From assembly GCA_020435185.1 (NCBI GenBank), contig JAGRAA010000292.1:1-11066 (forward strand): a stretch of DNA of 11,066 bases, in the 5' to 3' direction. Below the pieces are notes generated by a model. It did no database searches. It had not been told where the DNA came from and worked only from the letters and a program-made list of their open reading frames with translations. This document shows, piece by piece, positions 6,801 through 11,066 of the stretch. How positions within the stretch are numbered: the first letter of the stretch is position 1; each line of letters starts with the position of its first letter. The position numbers and the translations under genes are program-made. Source of the stretch: Bdellovibrionales bacterium (GTDB lineage Bacteria > Bdellovibrionota > Bdellovibrionia > Bdellovibrionales > UBA1609).

Positions 6801-8087
6801 GTGAACAAAATCACACATTTTTTTTCTCCCCTAAATAAAAAAAGTCTTTCTTGGGCATTCTATGACTGGGCGAACTCTGCCTTTGCAACCACTGTCATGG
6901 CCGCTTTCTTTCCCGTATTCTTTAAACAATATTGGAGTGAAGGCATAGAAGTCACAAAAAGCACCTTTGTCTTTGGGACTGCTAACTCTATTATGGGACT
7001 TTTTGTAGCCTTGTTGGCTCCGATATTGGGAGCCGTTGCCGATCAATCTAGTCTAAGAATGAAATTTCTAATCAGTTTTACTTTTTTGGGAGGATTGGCT
7101 ACAGGAGGTCTTTATTTTGTGGGACAAGGGCAATGGCTTTATGCAATTACGCTTTACGCTCTAGCAGCCATTGGTTTTGCTGGGAGTTTAACTTTCTATG
7201 ACTCTCTGCTGCTCCTGGTTTGTAAACCCAAAGATATGGATTTTGTGTCTAGCTTTGGTTTTGCTCTTGGCTATCTTGGAGGAGCGCTTTTATTTACCGT
7301 TAACGTTTTAATGTATACCCACACAGAATGGTTCGGAATAGAAAACCAGGCTCTCGCCATTAAACTCTCTTTTCTCTCTGTGGCCGTCTGGTGGCTGATC
7401 TTTACTCTACCAATAGTTATTTTCGTGAAAGAGCCTCCCGCTAAAAACAATATAAAAGAAGTTGATTTTAAAAAAATTATTCAATCCAGTTTTAAAGAGG
7501 TCTTTAACACCTTCACTGAGATCAAAAGATACCAACATATTTTTTTCTTTTTACTTGCTTACTTTTTTTATATTGATGGAGTAAACACCACTATCAAAAT
7601 GGCAGTAGACTACGGAATGTCCATTGGATTTGAACCTTCGTTGCTCATCAAGGCCATCCTTTTAGTTAATTTTTTCGCCTTTCCCGCCACTTTAATCTAC
7701 TTGGCCCTCACAAAAAAGCTCGGCACCCTTTACGGGATTTTAATCGCTATTGGTGCTTATTGCTGTATTGTTTTATTTGCCTATTTTATGCAAACCCCTC
7801 AACACTTTATCTTGCTTTCTTTAGGGGTCGGCAGCGTACAGGGAGGAATCCAGGCTTTAAGTCGTTCTTATTACGGACAACTCATTCCTCCCGATAGATC
7901 TGCTGAATTTTTTGGATTTTACAATATGCTCAGTAAATTTTCTTCTATATTAGGTCCTTTTTTAATGGGAACAGTAGGACTACTCACCAAAGATCCTCGT
8001 CTATCTATTTTAAGTGTGTTGATATTGTTCATCATTGGCGGATCAATTTTGGTTCGAAAATGTGAACTTAAACCGAAAAGAGATTAA
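6801..8087 (+). CDS. MFS transporter, UMF1 (Atg22-like) family
   Basis: The 428-residue inner-membrane protein has about 12 hydrophobic segments. The family signature SWAFYDWANSAFATTVMAAF (17-36) is at the N-terminus. A cytoplasmic, lysine-rich central loop (about 210-245) separates two six-helix halves. The second half carries GGIQALSRSYYGQLIPPDRS (348-367) and EFFGFYNMLSKFSSILGP (369-386), both diagnostic of UMF1 proteins. Eukaryotic Atg22 exports amino acids from the vacuole; bacterial members lack a settled substrate, so none is assigned. The gene begins with GTG after AGGTG, is divergent from fadE, and ends 14 bp from the stop of the convergent diguanylate-cyclase gene with no visible terminator. 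Being divergent from fadE might hint at shared control, but this is only inference. Confidence 0.9.
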   Translation: MNKITHFFSPLNKKSLSWAFYDWANSAFATTVMAAFFPVFFKQYWSEGIEVTKSTFVFGTANSIMGLFVALLAPILGAVADQSSLRMKFLISFTFLGGLATGGLYFVGQGQWLYAITLYALAAIGFAGSLTFYDSLLLLVCKPKDMDFVSSFGFALGYLGGALLFTVNVLMYTHTEWFGIENQALAIKLSFLSVAVWWLIFTLPIVIFVKEPPAKNNIKEVDFKKIIQSSFKEVFNTFTEIKRYQHIFFFLLAYFFYIDGVNTTIKMAVDYGMSIGFEPSLLIKAILLVNFFAFPATLIYLALTKKLGTLYGILIAIGAYCCIVLFAYFMQTPQHFILLSLGVGSVQGGIQALSRSYYGQLIPPDRSAEFFGFYNMLSKFSSILGPFLMGTVGLLTKDPRLSILSVLILFIIGGSILVRKCELKPKRD

Positions 8088-8101
8088 CAGGAGAGCCTAT
8101 T

Positions 8102-9019
8102 CTAATTCGCTTTTTGAAAGACTTTGTTTCGACCAGAGTCTTTCGCTTCATAGAGTGCATTGTCTGCTAAACGAACCAATTCTCTCGCATCCACGACTTT
8201 TTCATTATTAGACAAAACAAAACCTACGCTAACAGTCAATTTAATATGATTGTTGTCATCTCTAAAATCATACTCATCAATGGTCTTTCTGATTCGTTCA
8301 CAAAATCGAGCTGTATTCTCGGCGTTTATATTCGATAAAACTATAAGAAATTCATCACCGCCATATCTTGCAGCAAAGTCTACCTCTCGAATATTTTTCT
8401 TAATAATGGCGCCTACTTCTTTTAAGACGAAGCTTCCAAACAAATGATCATTCTCATCATTCACTCGTTTAAAGTGATCCATATCCAACATGATACACGC
8501 AACATTTGTGTCATTTTGCTTACAGGCCTTCAACTCGTAATCTATGCGCTCATACATAGACCTCATATTGTACAAGCCTGTCAAATGATCTCTATCCACC
8601 ATTTCCTGTAACTTTTCGTTGGCCTCCATGAGTTCACGATGAACTTCGTTGTTTCGCAAACTGGCCTCAACCCTTGCAATCAGCTCCTCAAAAGGAAATG
8701 GCTTTCGAATATAATCGTCCGCACCCGCTCTTAAGGCTTCAACGACTGTTTTATAATCTTTTCTTCCGGATACAAAAATCACAGTGACGTAGTTTTTACG
8801 TTTACGCAGCTCCTTCAAAAGATCCAACCCTGTCATACCAGGCATGTCATGATCACTTAAAACTAAATGAGGTCTCCACTTTCTAAGTTTAGCAAAAGCT
8901 TCTTCGGCACTGGAGGCTTGTTCGGTAGCAAACCCCGCTTCCGTTAAAGCCTCGTTTAAAACTTCCTTAGTTTCTGGATCATCTTCTACAATTAAAATTC
9001 GCTTCTGCTCTTCTACCAT
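8102..9019 (-). CDS. Response regulator with GGDEF output (REC-GGDEF diguanylate cyclase)
   Basis: The 305-residue cytosolic protein should make cyclic di-GMP from two GTP when phosphorylated. REC domain (6-120): acidic pocket E12-D13-D14, phospho-acceptor D56 in LSDHDMPG, switch residue S84, and K107 in RKPF. A charged helix (about 121-143) forms a probable coiled-coil linker. GGDEF domain (144-303): DHLTGLYN (144-151), metal-binding region LDMDHFKRVND (178-188), and an intact active site GGDEF (220-224). REVD (211-214), five residues before it, fits the RxxD inhibitory I-site, so product inhibition is likely. SVGF and ADNALYEAKDSGRN close the domain. No histidine kinase is adjacent, so its partner is unknown. 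The architecture is that of PleD-like or WspR-like regulators with a single REC domain. The ATG has no obvious Shine-Dalgarno. It is divergent from the FecR-domain gene. Confidence 0.95.
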   Translation of the reverse strand: MVEEQKRILIVEDDPETKEVLNEALTEAGFATEQASSAEEAFAKLRKWRPHLVLSDHDMPGMTGLDLLKELRKRKNYVTVIFVSGRKDYKTVVEALRAGADDYIRKPFPFEELIARVEASLRNNEVHRELMEANEKLQEMVDRDHLTGLYNMRSMYERIDYELKACKQNDTNVACIMLDMDHFKRVNDENDHLFGSFVLKEVGAIIKKNIREVDFAARYGGDEFLIVLSNINAENTARFCERIRKTIDEYDFRDDNNHIKLTVSVGFVLSNNEKVVDARELVRLADNALYEAKDSGRNKVFQKAN

Positions 9020-9147
9020 TCATTTATTTTATATTCATATTCCAATAAAAAAAATACTCTTTCTCCTAGACTGGTCTCTAGCCGAGCTACATTGTGAAAA
9101 ATACTAAAAAATCTAATTAGTTAGCCATAATACTCCGATAACAGGTT
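9020..9147. promoter_or_regulatory. Divergent region between the diguanylate-cyclase and FecR-domain genes
   Basis: These 128 bp separate two outward-reading genes. A dyad CTAGA-N6-TCTAG (9066-9081), flanked by CTC and GAG (9063-9065 and 9084-9086), could be an operator or a small hairpin; its core contains AGAC-TG-GTCT. CATAAT at 9126-9131 matches a -10 box at five of six positions but has no good -35, and would give an almost leaderless transcript for the GTG at 9148. No firm promoter was identified. Confidence 0.35.
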
Positions 9148-11066
9148 GTGGATCGAATACTACTTGGGCTGAGCTCACTTATACTTTCATTACTTATTTT
9201 CGTTTTATTAGGGGAATTAGAGATTATTCCCTATAAAATTATTGAGTTTTCAGTGCCTCTCTCTGTGAATTCAAAACCCATTGGTTACTTCTCAGAAGTT
9301 TCAAATAAAGTGCAAAAACAACCGGCAAATAACCTACTTTGGTTTACCGCCAGAAAAAGTGATTTAATTTATTCTCAAGATACTGTGCTCACCCAAGACT
9401 TTAGCCATGCAAAACTGAATTTAGACAATAACACCTCCATTCAGCTTGGAGAAAATACACTTGTCGTAATCAATATCATTCAACAAGAAAAAGACAAGCT
9501 CGAGGTAGAACTTTCACAAGGCCAAATCATGGCTCGCAATGGGAACTCTCCACTTCAAATGACTCACAAACAAAAAAAATGGCGTCTTAACATTCAGAAA
9601 AACTCAGAGGTTTCCGTTCAAAAACAAACCGACGACAGTTTTGAATTTGAAATCTCAAAGGGCTCTGCTTCTATCCAATCTAAAGATAGCAAACCCATTC
9701 AACTTAACAATGATCAGAAAGTTGTCCTTCACGAAGATCACATACAGACCTATAAAATTTCTCAAAACCTTCAGTGGGTCACCGAAAGTAAAACTGAGTA
9801 CGGTGATTTGTTTCCGATCCCGACACAGTTAGAGTGGAAAGGATCGGCAAAAAACATAGAGATCTATCACGATCAAAATCCAAAAAAAATCTATCCTTTA
9901 CAATCCGATCAAAACTCTCTTGTTCTGCCTTTGCAGGCGGGCGTGTACAAGCTAACTTTAGTGAGCGACAACGAACAATCTAAATCTTTGAACTTAACCA
10001 TTCGTAAAGTTCCAGAGGTTAACTACTACGCGCCCCTGCCAAGAGAACGGTTTACTCATCAGCAAAAAACTATCTTTAGTTGGACCAGTATTCCTCAGGC
10101 CAAAAAATATGTCATTCAATTTAGCCAAAGCCCAGATTTTCTCTCTGAGGTCGAAGAGATTTCTTCACCCTTGAGTTACCATGAAGGCTTACCTCAAATG
10201 AAAGGACGAATCTACTGGAGAGTAAAGGTCATTACAAATGAAAACGCTGAGTTCTTTGGACAAGAAAAGAGATTATTTTTTACATTAGACAATGCTCTTT
10301 CACCTCCTCAACTAAATACCCCAAAGATAAACCCTAGAATTCCGGCTAATGAAAAACCAAAAGAAAACAAAGAAGGAAAAAAAAATAAACTCAATGACAA
10401 CGCCTGGAATTTCATATTTGATTTGATACTTCCAAAAATGTTTGCTGAAGAGCCGTTGCAAGACCATTCCGAAAAAAGTGAAAAACAATTCACATCGGAT
10501 AAAAAAATTATTATCCTCAACTGGCTTCCCGTGGCTGCCGCTACACATTACTATATTGAAATATCACAAGAAGAATCCTTCAAAGCTCCTATCGTTAGCC
10601 AAAAAGTTCAAACCTCTTTTTATGAATGGGATATTTCAACTCTATCCATTGAAAAAAACACCCCTTTTTTTTGGAGAGTCGCCGCTGGTGGAGATAACGA
10701 CATGATGGGGCTATTTAGTGAAGTCTCTTCGTTTAATTTAAATTCTTTGCTAAAAAATGAACACAAAAATCAAAACAACGTAAAACTAAAGGTTGTTAAA
10801 GTAGCGACTCCAAAACCACAACCAATGGATTTACCAGAAACCCCTAAAATAGAAAAACCAACTCAAGAGGTCTTTCCATCTAAAGGCATAAAAAATATTA
10901 CAGCGTTGTTTTTTTCTACGGATACTCAGTTTCAAGAGCAACAAACTCAAAATGATTTTTTTTCAAGACTAAAAGGGTTTTCTAAATCTAGTATAAACCT
11001 AGAAAGCCAGTGGGAAATGGAATCAAAAAGTATTTTTTTATTTTATGCAGATTACACATCTTCTGA
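9148..11066 (+). CDS. FecR-domain envelope protein with FN3-like repeats (3' end outside window)
   Basis: The frame stays open from an in-frame stop at 9139-9141 to the window end, giving at least 639 residues. GTG 9148 is the only start that retains the N-terminal hydrophobic segment (residues 4-22), an uncleaved anchor or signal peptide. ACAGG lies just two bases upstream of it, a poor spacing, so the start is tentative. A FecR-like domain (about 60-200) shows the beta-strand rhythm SDLIYSQDTVLTQDFSHAKL (71-90), then NNTSIQLGENTLVVI. Three beta-sandwich modules follow: about 222-288, 300-382 and 448-531. The last two share W-x(3)-P-x-A-x(3)-Y-x-I-x-x-S-Q and FWRV/YWRV strands, typical of FN3-like folds. 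Lys/Pro-rich linkers lie at 392-417 and 540-578. The product is probably periplasmic or surface-facing. FecR domains often sense or assemble at the envelope, but the partner here is unknown. Confidence 0.8.
   Translation, partial: MDRILLGLSSLILSLLIFVLLGELEIIPYKIIEFSVPLSVNSKPIGYFSEVSNKVQKQPANNLLWFTARKSDLIYSQDTVLTQDFSHAKLNLDNNTSIQLGENTLVVINIIQQEKDKLEVELSQGQIMARNGNSPLQMTHKQKKWRLNIQKNSEVSVQKQTDDSFEFEISKGSASIQSKDSKPIQLNNDQKVVLHEDHIQTYKISQNLQWVTESKTEYGDLFPIPTQLEWKGSAKNIEIYHDQNPKKIYPLQSDQNSLVLPLQAGVYKLTLVSDNEQSKSLNLTIRKVPEVNYYAPLPRERFTHQQKTIFSWTSIPQAKKYVIQFSQSPDFLSEVEEISSPLSYHEGLPQMKGRIYWRVKVITNENAEFFGQEKRLFFTLDNALSPPQLNTPKINPRIPANEKPKENKEGKKNKLNDNAWNFIFDLILPKMFAEEPLQDHSEKSEKQFTSDKKIIILNWLPVAAATHYYIEISQEESFKAPIVSQKVQTSFYEWDISTLSIEKNTPFFWRVAAGGDNDMMGLFSEVSSFNLNSLLKNEHKNQNNVKLKVVKVATPKPQPMDLPETPKIEKPTQEVFPSKGIKNITALFFSTDTQFQEQQTQNDFFSRLKGFSKSSINLESQWEMESKSIFLFYADYTSS

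Noticed and set aside
9640..9832. Plus-strand open frame of 63 codons at 9641-9832
   Set aside because: It is out of frame within the FecR-domain gene, with no ribosome binding site or recognisable motif.
10308..10705. Open frames on both strands within 10308-10705
   Set aside because: They overlap the FecR-domain reading frame, which is continuous and shows recognisable beta-sandwich repeats. The Phe-rich minus frames merely mirror the Lys-rich linker.
10438..11066. ATG at 10438 as the start of a separate second gene
   Set aside because: The upstream frame is continuous with no stop and there is no ribosome binding site before this ATG. One long protein is the simpler reading.

Overview
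The window is AT-rich (low GC by eye) and densely coded, with eight genes and no tRNA, rRNA, CRISPR array or insertion sequence. Gene content points to a Gram-negative, aerobic, fatty-acid-oxidising bacterium: a membrane-bound FadE-type acyl-CoA dehydrogenase, a FadI-type thiolase, a UMF1-family transporter, a REC-GGDEF response regulator and a large FecR-domain envelope protein. This mix and base composition fit a Bdellovibrio-like (Bdellovibrionota) genome. That is an inference from gene style, not something the sequence proves.

Layout, left to right. (1) Positions 25-1542, minus strand: a 505-residue double-SIS protein that resembles the glucokinase regulatory protein (GKRP) more than an ordinary MurQ etherase. 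(2) Positions 1612-2886, plus strand, divergent from it across 69 bp: the thiolase. (3) Positions 3996 down to 2890, minus strand: rpmE2 (ribosomal protein L31 type B), followed 9 bp later by an EamA/DMT permease that converges on the thiolase with only 3 bp between stop codons. (4) Positions 3997-4186: a strong terminator for fadE, and a good sigma70-like promoter for rpmE2 whose -35 box lies inside the terminator stem. (5) Positions 6619 down to 4187: full-length fadE. (6) Positions 6620-6800: a 181-bp divergent control region with several dyads and an 11-bp tandem repeat. (7) Positions 6801-8087, plus strand: the UMF1 transporter, starting at GTG. (8) Positions 9019 down to 8102: the diguanylate cyclase. 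(9) From 9148 to the window end, plus strand: a FecR-domain protein with a membrane anchor and tandem FN3-like domains, cut by the window edge.

FadE (first dehydrogenation) and the FadI-like thiolase (last, thiolytic step) are two ends of the beta-oxidation spiral, yet they sit in separate transcription units with no fadJ/fadB between them. The diguanylate cyclase and the FecR protein are divergent neighbours and may belong to one envelope-signalling module, but nothing in the sequence proves it. The most unusual items are the bacterial GKRP-like protein, which lacks one of the two MurQ catalytic glutamates at its expected position, and the large FecR/FN3-like protein.
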